DNA of 64,000 bases from Dipteronia dyeriana. Taxonomy: Eukaryota; Streptophyta; Magnoliopsida; Sapindales; Sapindaceae. The stretch is from assembly GCA_032871835.1 (NCBI GenBank), contig CM065296.1:12044001-12108000 (forward strand). Reading direction: 5' to 3'. Numbering within the stretch: position 1 is the stretch's first letter; every line of letters starts with the position of its first letter. The notes beneath the pieces are model-generated. The model was not told the DNA's origin. It did no database searches and saw only the letters and a list, made by a program, of their open reading frames with translations. A program made the position numbers and the translations under genes. Shown here in pieces: positions 16,995 to 27,419 of this stretch.

Positions 16995-17620
16995 AATTAA
17001 CGATTTGACGCTTTGAATCATTACACGCCACATTGTAATCATGATTGCACTCTACATAATTTAGCGTGTAATCATATGCACAGTATTTCTTGTAATATTT
17101 CTCATTATTCCATCGTGTAATCTTTCACAATGCACCAAAGTAACTGATTAGACGTTGTATGGTAACAATATTGATGGTAACAATATTGATGGTTATACGC
17201 TATGCATCCTCGCACGCCATATTGTAAGAATAATTGCACTCTACATTTCTGTAGCGTGTAATCATGATTACATTTGTGTAGCGTATAAAGATGATTACAC
17301 GCTACGCTACATTATATAGCTTGTAAAGATGATTATAAACTGACGTGTAATCATCTTTCCCATAATGTAAAGTGTAATCTTTCCCATAATGTAAAGTGTA
17401 ATCTTTGACGTTGCACCAATGTAACTGATTACACGTTACATTATGTAGCGTGTAACCATTATTATAAACAGGTGTGTAATCACTCATATTTTCAAGCGTG
17501 TAATCTTTCCCATTTAATCTCTCATTAAGCAGCGTGTAATCATGTATAAACGCTAACGTGTAATCATCCTGAACGGCTAATCATGTTTATAAACTGGCGT
17601 GTAATCATGTTGTTATGATC
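16995..17620 (+). repeat. TTACACGC/GCGTGTAA block B
   Basis: The left part runs in the same direction as block A (shared CACAATGCACCAAAGT, CAATATTGATGGTT and the CGCACGCCATATTG stretch). The right part (17,400-17,620) matches, inverted, the left half of block D (24,370-24,700). It sits between the converging 3' ends of MURA and the first protease pseudogene. ATGGTAACAATATTG is locally doubled at 17,159-17,190. Confidence 0.8.
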
Positions 17621-17766
17621 CTGGACCTCGTACCACTACTTAGCACAGACTGCAATGCAAACATATCCACACACAACATATCCAAACAATAATATATTGG
17701 TAACAAATAAATTGCAATGGAAATATATACAATTAGCAACAAAATTTACAATCCAATTTGTATATA

Positions 17767-20700
17767 TTAATCAAAATGTAAACTGTTGGCAAAGATATCC
17801 CTAGCCATTTGTTTTCTAAACTCAGGGATGTTATCTTGGTTGAAATTGAAGTTGGCATATTTGTTAATCATTACATACTCTATGTCCTTAATCATGAAAA
17901 CACCACAACTGTTACCGTTATCCTAGCATGGGAATAAAGTGTGAGGCAATCTCACAGCCTTCATACATTTCAGCATTTGGTCATTTTGCTTACTTTTTTT
18001 GAAGTAACCAGGCGCTTTGCAAATGAGTGGGAACAAGCGCCGTAAAGGCAAAACCTGTTGTTCTCTATATGTCGTGTTCTTTGGCAGTTTATGTGCGGCT
18101 GAGTCAAAAATTTTAATAACCCTATCGTGGAGACGAACAACACACAATGCCCAATGGTTGTCTCTCATGATGTAAGGGACAATAACCTATTCCAAATAGC
18201 AGTCAATATGTACAACAGTATGTAGCATATGTAATCAAGTGTATTGGGAGTTAAGTAGCATACGTCATCAACACTATCACATGGCGTCCCCCAATCTGGT
18301 TTCTCCCCGATAGCATATGTAATCAACTCTATTGGGACTTTAAAATCTTTGGGGTAGAATGATTTCGACAACGGTTTATGGAAATCAGGTATAATTTTTT
18401 TCCAAATATTGCTTAATGAATCCTATAATAAAGTTACATAAAGTGTAAGCAGATATGACAAAACTATAACAAAACTATAACAAAACTATAAACTGTCAAA
18501 AAACATCTACTTACAAAGAAAGCATTGTCAACTTTTACTACTTTGCATGGAAATTTGTGGCCTTCGACTACGTATCGTTTTTTCTTTCAGAACAGATGTA
18601 AGTACATATCCACATACTCAGTGCCCAACCATTCTTTAGGATCTTCTAATTCTTTGAAAAAAGATTGAGAAACAGAAGCGTCGATATCGATGTTACGACT
18701 GCATTTACAAACATGTGACTAAGATTAGTCTGACAGTATCACTCTACAACTCAAATTAAATACCACCAAACAAGTTGTGAAAACACTTACGACCATAAGG
18801 CTGGATCACTCATAAAGGCGATATATTGTCCTCTCTCAGGTGTGCTCTAAAGGGATTCATGTATGGGCTTTTTAACCACTTTGACCGAGCCTGTTCCCTA
18901 GCGATTTCCAACTGGTCAAATGGCGGTAATGGTACAAGGGTATGCATGTCATGTGAAAGCGGTGGTGGTTAACTTGTAGAGGGCTCTCTAACAGTGGTGG
19001 TTGGTGTTGTGACGGTGGTAAGGGTTATCTCAAAAGTGGTGGGGGTTATGACAGTGGTGATAGGATCTGTGATGATGGTGGTGGGGGGGGGGTTACATTG
19101 GTGGTGATGAGGGTTGTTTGGGTCGTGGTGGGGTCTGTGACGGTGGTGGTAAGGGGTGTCTTAAAGGTGATGGGGTCTGCATTGGTAGTGGTAAGGGGTG
19201 TCTCGGTAGTGGTAGGGTCTGTGAATGTGGTAGTGAAGGGTGTCTCGGAAGTGGTGGGTGTTATGACGATGATGGTGAGGGATGTCTCAGAGGTGGTGGC
19301 GTTTGTGAAGGTGGTGAGGTTTGCATTTGTGGTTAGGGGTGTCTCGGTGGTTGTGGGTCTGTGACGTTGGTCGTGAGAGGTGACAAGTAGGGGATGAAGG
19401 ACCATGCCAAGTAATTGATGGATAACGGTTATGACCAAGAGGTGGACTCCTATGAAAAGGCACAGACGAGTGCACACCGGGTTGTACATCTGAATGTGGG
19501 TCACGGGATTCCATCAAAGGGGGTGACATATCAGGTGTGGCGCTGTCACCGTCATCCCCAATCCCAGTGCTGCATCTATGTGGTGATCCATGTGTAATGT
19601 TCCGTCGTCTTTTTATTGGTTCATCAGGACCTTTGTAGACGTTTCGTTTCCTCTTTTGGAGATTTCTTGAAGAAAGCTCTGCTCGATCCGCTTTGTTCAT
19701 AAAATCCTTCAACGGTACAAACTAAGGACCTTCGGATATGTTCTCATCAATGTCTGACAAGTAGTCCTCTTTTTCCTCCCGTCGACTAGGACAGATCGTA
19801 GAAAATCTAGTGAGCTGAAAAATTCAAAGGCATGTCAAACCGAAAAATTAAGCTAATTAAAATAACATATCAAAATAGTATTTACCTTTCCTTCAACCTC
19901 TTTCTTCAACCATGACTCACTCATATTTGATCCCTGTTTGATAAATTCCCATTTTTTAAAATGGGGCATCCACGAGAAGCAAATTTGTTACCTAATTTCT
20001 TCTGCATCGATTGAATGACCTCCATTGCTCAAAACTACCATAAATAAATAAATAAATAAATAGAAACAATAAAATAGTTATATTAATATAACAATAAAAG
20101 GAAAACATCATAATATAACAATACGTTCACAAAATTGTCACAGTACCTGAACTCCCCAAATAAAACCGTAAAGGTTGTACCTCTTCGCACGACCCATTGG
20201 CTCCGATACCTTAAAGCCGATTCGGATGTAGTGCAATGTCATCTTGAACACATAATGTCCATATGGGAAGGAATTGAATGCATGTTTGTCCTCAACAAAC
20301 GACATTAGCCAGTACGTGACTTGTCTCCGATAATCTTGGCCAAATAGGATGTTGTTCGCAAATAATACAAGTGCCATCTTCAAACCATCACCTTTTTGTT
20401 CAAATCTACACCTTAAGAATCTGTCCAATAGTTGATCCAGTAATAAGTATCTGTCCCCACCAAAATATCACATGTGGATGCCATCCTTCACCGGGACGTA
20501 ATCTTTCCTAAAAATATTCTGTAATACACCAAACTTCAACCCAATACACAAACATGACTCTCTCTTTCCTAGTCTAACCTTGGTGTTCCCCAAAGCAAAC
20601 CACATCTCATCGTCACACGCACCCAGGAACCGAATTTGGCGGAGCAATAGGTTATGTATATACTACGCTTGAAATAAACCCCTCATGTAATGTGGCATAT

Positions 20701-21001
20701 CCAAGTAATGCCCGAAACAACTTTTCTTGAACTCTTCCAACTCACCGTAGCTACCCAACACCTCCTTAATGTCATGGATCAATTTCAGTTTGCAATGCAC
20801 TATAATCGTTATGTCATACGCCCACGTATTCCTCGAGTGTAACAAATATTGATCTATGTCTTCGTTCTCTGAAGTCTCTTCAATCACTCCTACATTCTCA
20901 TTCCGTGTTACGTTTCTAGTATCTGCTACATTCACATTCTCTGATAGGTTCTCAGCATCTGCTACATTTCCTATATATGCCCGATCTTCATGCTCTGCCA
21001 T
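17767..21001 (-). pseudogene. DUF1985/Ulp1-type (C48) cysteine protease, copy 1
   Basis: N-terminal part at 21,001-20,138: an Asn/Glu-rich start, then a DUF1985-like domain (FGHYLDMPHYMRGLF, DEMWFALGNTKVRLG, NSFPYGHYVFKMTLH). Next come a basic stretch (RKRNVYKGPDEPIKRRRN, near 19,600) and a Thr/Pro-rich minisatellite-encoded linker (18,960-19,380). The C-terminal C48 core lies at 18,700-17,767: catalytic His in NHWALCVV, Asp in IKIFDS, Cys in DNGNSCGVF. The codon for the expected oxyanion-hole Gln just before DNG is TAG (about 17,923). Further stops fall at about 20,660, 20,470 and 18,590. In MULE-borne families such proteases are thought to act on SUMO-like substrates; that is family knowledge only. 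The gene ends at a TAA at 17,767-17,769 beside block B. Confidence 0.8.
18960..19380 (-). repeat. Minisatellite encoding the Thr/Pro-rich protease linker
   Basis: Plus-strand GT-rich repeats of about 30 bp (variants of GTGGTAAGGGGTGTCTCGG). Read on the minus strand they give repeated TETPLTT / TDPTT phrases between the DUF1985-like and protease parts of copy 1. Confidence 0.7.
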
Positions 21002-21119
21002 CTGAATTCTTTGGTTTTTTCTCTGGTTTTTTTTCTCAGTTTTCTGTACGTTATCATTCTCTGGTTACAACCTGAAAAAAATTCCATGACAGTTAGGTGA
21101 CATAATGACAAATTGACAA

Positions 21120-21700
21120 CAGAATGGAGTGTAAGAATTCTTTACACGCTTAGCAGTAAACATCTTTACACGCTAAATTGTAGAAACGTTTACACGCTAC
21201 AAATTAAGACCATTTAGCATGTAACGATTATGGATATACTTCACTAAAATGACCCCCAAAATCTTTACACCCTGTACATTACATCTTTACACTCTACCTT
21301 AAAATAGGGTTTACACGGTACAATGTAAACCCATTTAGCGTGTAACGAATCTGGACGAGTCTAATAAAATCTTTACACGCTAACTTATAAATGGTTTACA
21401 TGCTACAAGGTAAACCCATAGCATATATATTGATTTTGGGTCAAGTAATCACAAATAATGCCAAAAGTCTTTACACGCTCATTTGTAAACTCATTTTGGC
21501 ATGAAACAAATGCCAGATTCTTTACACGCAAATGAATAAACCACGTTACACACTCACTTGTACAATTTTGTACATGATAGATTGTAAAATGATTGTAACA
21601 TGTAACCCTTATGGGCATTTTTACAAGTTGTCAAACCCCACTCTCTTGGAGACTTCTACTATGTTTACACGGTCGTTTGTAGAGATAATCATTCTGGGTA
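21120..21700. repeat. Block C: TTTACACGCT variant array, upstream of protease copy 1
   Basis: Repeats of CTTTACACGCTA, TGTAAACCCATTTAGCGTGTAA and similar. It lacks the TCATGATTACACG core of blocks A, B, D and E, so it is a distinct variant. It lies just 5' of the protease ATG (21,001). Confidence 0.6.
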
Positions 21701-22367
21701 ATTTAAACCTTAAACACAAAATTAAATTAAATTATTCATTCATAACACATACATTTTTCACAAAATTAAAGACACATACCGACATCATCTTTCTCTTTCA
21801 ACAACGATACTTTTTGTTGATGAACAGTTCGTCGACGATGAACAGATCCCTTTTTTGCTCCTTAAAAAATCTTCTCACTTGCACTTTGTTATCTCTCTGA
21901 AAATCGGTTATTTTTCCCAAGTTTACACGCCAAAATGTTTTTAATTTCAAATAATTTGTTATATATTTTTATTTTAAGCATTATTACTTTACAAATTTCA
22001 AACGAACACCGTGTTTGAGTACCACATCAGAAATGCAAAAGGGCATACTTGTCCAAAAACCACAAAAAAAATCATGTATTAAAAAAGAAAATTTATTGAA
22101 AATGTACTGTTTTAAGGCACAATGAATTTGACTTTACCCCAGACTAAGTCACAGTAGATGCATATATAATGAAGTAAAATAGTGAAAAATTGTGTTAAGA
22201 CACAATGGTTCATTTGGGATGGTTCATTTCAAATGTAAAGGTTACAATGGTTCAATTTTGGGAGTTATGGATCATCCTCTTGTTCCACAATAAAACCATA
22301 TAGGGGTTACTTAGTGGTCACAAAAGTCTTGAGTCGAGTCATTTGTTTCATCACTTCAGTCTAACAA
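21700..22367. other. Intergenic DNA between protease copy 1 and the small + frame
   Basis: AT-rich. A TATAAT-like stretch at about 22,165 and ATAAAACCATATA at about 22,290 could serve the frame at 22,368. No domain is seen. Confidence 0.3.
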
Positions 22368-22649
22368 GTGGAAATGGAAGCAAACGGTCATAGGAGAAGT
22401 GTCATTTTTGAATTGATGCATGAAAGGGTTGCAATTACAGAGGAGACCATCATCAAGGAGCGTGAAAATGCAAAATGGCTACATGATGATTATACTGTTT
22501 TGATGGGGAGATTTCAAAATCTGGAAGCTGAAGTCATCAACTTAAACGTTGAGATTGAAGCGAGGGACAACGAACTCAATGGACTCTACCAACTTGTTGA
22601 AAAGATGCAGAAGAAGTTGATGGAGTTCAACATTCCAACATCACCCTGA
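22368..22649 (+). CDS. Small open frame, coiled-coil protein of 93 residues, function unknown
   Basis: An unbroken ATG-to-stop frame within an element whose other genes are full of stops. The translation is highly charged and helical, with heptad-like spacing from about residue 30 (FQNLEAEVINLNVEIEARDN) to about 85, ending NIPTSP. An alternative start at residue 3 (Met-Glu-Ala) is possible. An AT-rich leader lies upstream and AATGAAATT at about 22,748 could serve as a weak poly(A) signal. I do not recognise a family; it may be an accessory gene of the Ulp1-carrying MULE lineage or a fragment of a longer protein. Mildly supported, by the open frame and amino-acid composition only. Confidence 0.45.
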   Translation: MEMEANGHRRSVIFELMHERVAITEETIIKERENAKWLHDDYTVLMGRFQNLEAEVINLNVEIEARDNELNGLYQLVEKMQKKLMEFNIPTSP

Positions 22650-22840
22650 ACAAAAACACACCCAAAATGGCAACTACACAAGAACACATTTCAATATAAC
22701 ATTTTTTTTGTTTTTTTATTCAAATGTTGTACTGTCTAAGAAGTTAATGAAATTTATTGGTTTTGTTTTTGTTCTCACATACATATGCCCATTTACATGT
22801 TGTCATTATATTCCTTCCATAATCATACCAGAACAAGTAA

Positions 22841-23032
22841 ATACATTACTTCATTAATGTACGGAATCTTCTGAAGGATGCTGTCAACCAGAATATTGCA
22901 ATGCAAAATATATTGAACAACCCTAAGTTATCTTCTTTTAAAACACGTGAAAAAGAATCAAAGAAGAAGAAGATTGAGTGTTTGACCAAGGAAGAAGATA
23001 AAGGATTTGTGGCAGTGGGATCCACCCTATAA
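22841..23032 (+). CDS. Lys-rich open segment, possible last exon, unknown
   Basis: An open stretch without its own convincing ATG: NVRNLLKDAVNQNIAMQNIL, then a KESKKKK run and a stop at 23,030-23,032. Composition is coding-like and an AG lies upstream at about 22,837. It may be the end of a gene whose earlier exons are lost, possibly linked to the frame at 22,368. Chance is not excluded. Confidence 0.3.
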   Translation: MHYFINVRNLLKDAVNQNIAMQNILNNPKLSSFKTREKESKKKKIECLTKEEDKGFVAVGSTL

Positions 23033-23039
23033 ACCATTT

Positions 23040-24365
23040 GTACTCCACTACCAACTGACCACGTAGCGAGTAAACATGTGGGATTAAGTGTGACACGTGT
23101 ATATGAGCCTAGGAAAGATTATATAGGCCTAGGAACAAATTATGTTGAGCCTAGGAACTGTTCCCAGGCCCAACAGTTTTTGACCAAATGCAAAAATGGG
23201 GGGCCAGGTAGACTTGTCACCGGTTCTGGTTCTGATTTGGTTTCAATTTAAAACCGACGATTCTGATTCTGGAGGAACCTGAACCGAAACCGGTTCTACC
23301 CGGTTTTGATTCAGGAATCGGTTCAGAAACCAATTCTACCCAGTTTCGATTCCGATTTCGGGTCTAGGTCTATTTTTTTTCCTTCTTCTTTTATAAAATA
23401 TTACATATATATAAAGGTAAATTTTTTTTAAAAAAAATTAATGTTAGGTTGTAGCAGTTAAATAAAGTTAAAAAAAAATAGATTTGTTGGAACCGTTCAG
23501 TTCGAAACCGAAACAGGTACAGTACCCAGTATTGGTTCCGATTCCGATTCCAAACCTTTCCAAACGGTTCGGTTTTGGTTTTCAACGGTTCGATTCTGGT
23601 TCTGGTTCTGGTTCGGTTCACCTGTTTGAACCGAACCGTCGACATGTCTAGGGCCAGACACTATTCTCAACGATCGGCACCATTAAACGATGAAGTGGAA
23701 TCAACAGATATTTATATGTAAATTTTCAATATCATTTGGCGGTGGAAAAAGTACGTCCCTACCCACTACACTAGATATAGCAAAAAACCTTATCTACTAT
23801 GAACCCCTAAATGCCTAAGAGTTGTTCCAAACCTTACCAATGGTACTCGTTGAGATTTAATCGATCTCCCGTATTTGATTTACACATCCAAACTCGATTC
23901 GGGTGGGTGTACACTGCTTTTTTATAACATCTCGGCAAACTGGAAAAAAATTAAAAATCTTCAAAAAAATATAATTAAATAGATATTAAATCCAACATAG
24001 GCCTAGGAACATATCTTAGGCTTAAAATATAGATTCTTAGGCTTTAAACTTCTTAGGCTTAGTCTCCTGTTATCAGCCTCAATACTGACCACGTGGCGAG
24101 TAAACATGCGGGATCGTGCGTGACACTTTTTCATGAGCCTAAGAAATATTATACAGGCCTAGAAATAAATTATTTTTTACCCATAAATTGTTTCCGGGTC
24201 ATATAGTTTATAACCGTTCGACGAGAATGTGGGGGCCAAACACTATTCAAAACGATCGGCATCGTCCAACGATGAAGGGGAATCAACGAAAATATATACA
24301 TTAATTTTCAAGATCATCTGACGGTGAAAAAAAGTACGTCTCTACCCACTACACTAGATATAGCA
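23040..24365. repeat. Diverged ~1-kb tandem duplication, one copy holding a MITE
   Basis: The 23,045-23,208 plus 23,651-23,815 segment matches about 24,085-24,365. Shared phrases are GACCACGT.GCGAGTAAACATG, CTATTC, AACGATCGGCA, GAATCAAC and CCCACTACACTAGATATAGCAA. CCTAGG phrases lie at 23,104-23,170 and 23,998-24,160. No gene is seen. Confidence 0.7.
23209..23650. mobile_element. hAT-type MITE rich in GGTTC/GAACC
   Basis: A 442-bp element. The ends TAGACTTGTCACCGGTTC and (reverse complement) TAGACATGTCGACGGTTC match at 15 of 18. Flanks are GGGCCAGG (23,201-23,208) and GGGCCAGA (23,651-23,658). The second copy of the surrounding duplication reads GGGGCCAAACAC at the same spot without the element, which serves as an empty site. 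Confidence 0.88.
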
Positions 24366-24369
24366 ACTA

Positions 24370-25265
24370 TAATTTTACTCCAGTTTATAATAATGATTAC
24401 ACACTCCGAATGATTACACATCGTATTGTATAGAAGGGTTTACACGCTTCTTAATGAGTGATTAAATGGGTAAAGATTACACTTTTGAAAATATGAGTGA
24501 TAACACGCCTGTTTATAATCATGATTACACGCTACATAATACAACGTGTAATTAGTTTAATTGGTGCACCGTCAAAGATTAGACAGTATATTGTGGGAAA
24601 ACTTACACGCCGGTTTATAATCATGACTACAAGCTATATAATGTAGCATGTAATCATCTTTACACTCTACAGAAATGTAACGTTTAACGTTTAACAAATT
24701 TTACGTTTTTCACTATGAAAGCTTACACGATGCCACTTGGGTCAAGATTACATGCTTGATGTAAGGTGATTCGATATGTTGGTCGCGGATGTGTTTGCAT
24801 TGAAATGTTTGCTAAGTATTCGTAACAAGTCCAACTTCATAATTCTATATAATTACTTGGCAGTTTATAAGCATGATTACATGACAATTTACATCATGGT
24901 TACACGCTCATCAGGATTACACGAATAAACAATGACACTAATTACACGCCGTAATGTAAACATGATTACACGCTACATTATGTACCGTGTAATCATGATT
25001 ACACGCTACAGAAATGGAATGTGCAATCATTCAATGTGTATATCGCTTACGAGGATGCTTATCGTGTAACCATCAATATTGTTTACCATACAACGTGTAA
25101 TCAGTCACTTTCGTGCATTGTGAAGTATTACACGATGCAATAATGGGAAATTTTATACGCCATATTGTACACATGATAACACGCTACATTATATAACGTG
25201 TAATCATGTTTACACTCTACAGTAATGTAAAGTGTAAACATGCTTACAATGTGTCATGTAATTAT
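24370..25265 (-). repeat. TTACACGC/GCGTGTAA block D
   Basis: About 900 bp. The left half is the inverse of block B right part and the right half is the inverse of block A and parallel to block E. It lies just past the 3' end of protease copy 2 (stop at 25,440). With block B it brackets 17.6-24.4 kb as an inverted pair. Confidence 0.8.
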
Positions 25266-25439
25266 TCCAAGCATGAATCTCTAAGGCGTACTACAATTTT
25301 CCTAGGCTAAAAATATATCATAAACATTCCATACAAAACATTCTCAGTATAAACATGGAATACATAATGATACATACTAATATACACATTCAGCCTAAAT
25401 ACATCATCATATAAACATTCCCTGCAAAACATTCTTAGC

Positions 25440-27090
25440 TTAAACAAGTCTAGTCTTTAGGGAATTACAGAGTTGACCATTGCTGAAAATGTCTATTGCA
25501 ATGGTCTTACGAATGTTTTTTATATTCTTTTGTCTAAATATTGATTTCCATGGAGTTGGTACTCCAGCTATTATTAAGTCAACATATTTCATTAAAAATA
25601 CACAGCAATTGTTCCTGTAAGACAATGAGAAATGTATTACATAACTTTATTTAGGATATTAAAAACAAGTAAAGGAAAGTAAAAACAAGTAAATAACAAG
25701 TAACTAAATATATCAAACATACCCATCATCTTATTGTGAAATGATATCAGAGTGCATGCTTTCAGCCTTGAATGGGGTTGCATGAGGTTCCATTTTCATT
25801 TCTTGGTAATAACCAGCATGCTCCAACATTGATGGCAATAGGTAAAGCAAGCCATGAATATCCTTCAACCGTGGACTAAGTTCGTTCCTCCGTTCGTTCA
25901 ACGAGTCAAAGAACAGAACTTTTCCTTCCCTTAGAAGTACATAACACAACACTCAATGGCCGAAAAAATGGCACAGAATGAGCACTTGTATATAAAATAG
26001 ATAAAAATCATTGAAGGAAATAGATTATGACAACGCAAATTCATTACCAAAAACTTACTGAATCCATTTGCCACCAAGGTTGAGGGTATATCAGTTCATG
26101 CCCTGTTACATGTCTGAGGATGTGTGCACTTGGTTGGTAATCTAATGGGACAAACTATGGGTACTCTTCCCAAACATTGATCATGTTGTTGACACTTTTT
26201 TTCCTATCTCTTTTCTGATGAGGAGAAAGAGGAGAACTAGTATTTTTTGGCTGACTTCTTTCCTTCTTATCCTTCTCAAATTGTGCTATTTTCCTCAAGT
26301 TTTCCAGCATTTTCATTTCTGTTGCCCACTTTATGATGATGCTTGTCTGTCGTAAAAAAACACAATCATTTAACACAGTTTCAGATGCATACATAATCAA
26401 ATTTCCATTTACCATATCATATAACTAGAGTAATACTTACGAAGAAAGACGTGTTGACCAATCCAATGTTTTGCACGTAACTGACTTCAGGGCTCGAACG
26501 CCTACTCCATAGAATATCAAAGTAACTATGAATGTGTTGTGTAAATGAAGTGATGTGCGTTACAAAATAAGTTACATAAAGCCTTGATTAGCATGGAGAA
26601 ATAGACAGTTAATTATGTTACCATATCTGAGATCCACTTTTCAACGTTGACCAAGTCTTGAAAATGTTGTCGCGTCATGGGTAGGATTTGACCCGTATAA
26701 AAAATAATAAAAAATGAATACATTTCATTATGATAAATAAAATAAATTGAATACATTGAAAATCATGGCAATAAAACAGCCTACGGGGATGGAATATTAC
26801 CTTACTTGGCCATGAGGAAAGATGTGAGCTCAACTAACTCTACATAACTCTACATCTTCCTCATTTGATTTTGTCTTCATTGACTTCTTCGACATCAGAT
26901 TTGTGTAGGGGCTTTCAAGCCACCTTGACTGCTTTCGACCCCTTTGTTTGTCAACATCTCTGTATTCGATATTGGGGTCAGCCTCAGTAAGTGTTAGCAC
27001 ACTATTAGGCAAGCTCTGGCCAATGAAACACACGGACGGGGAAGGATATTGTTCCTCAATAATGATAGATTTTTCTCCCCAGTCATACAT
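25440..27090 (-). pseudogene. Ulp1-type (C48) protease, copy 2, C-terminal part
   Basis: It begins with a segment homologous to copy 1 (SRWLESPYTN here, SKWLKSPYMN there). The catalytic core follows: His at GH just before a TGA where a Trp is expected (about 25,954), Asp in VLFFDS, and a split motif. The split motif is Q-stop-DDG (about 25,738), then an intron of about 110 bp (donor GTATGT, acceptor TTACAG), then NNCCVFLMKYVD carrying the catalytic Cys. The family Gly after that Cys is also Cys here. The N-terminal half of the gene lies at 33.7-35.8 kb, separated by a 5.65-kb insertion and block E. Confidence 0.75.
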
Positions 27091-27419
27091 ACAAATAAAT
27101 ATGTACTAATGTACAAACCATTGATACGCAAAATATGGGACACAATAACACTATTATTGTTTTGTTTCCAGGCCTGAGGGTGTGTTTGGTACCCGGGATA
27201 AGACAGAACGACATATGACAGTTTGTCCTATTCCCGCATTTGGTGCGAACTCAGTGTGAGACAACATGAGACAAGGTGGGACAAAAATCATAAAAAATTA
27301 TTCCACCTCAGACCCTCGGCCAACTAATCTCATGGCATGGGACAAGCGTCAAAATGACATATGTTCCCTTTAAATCTTCAACAAATTACAACTTTGTACC
27401 ATGTAAATTAAAACAACTC

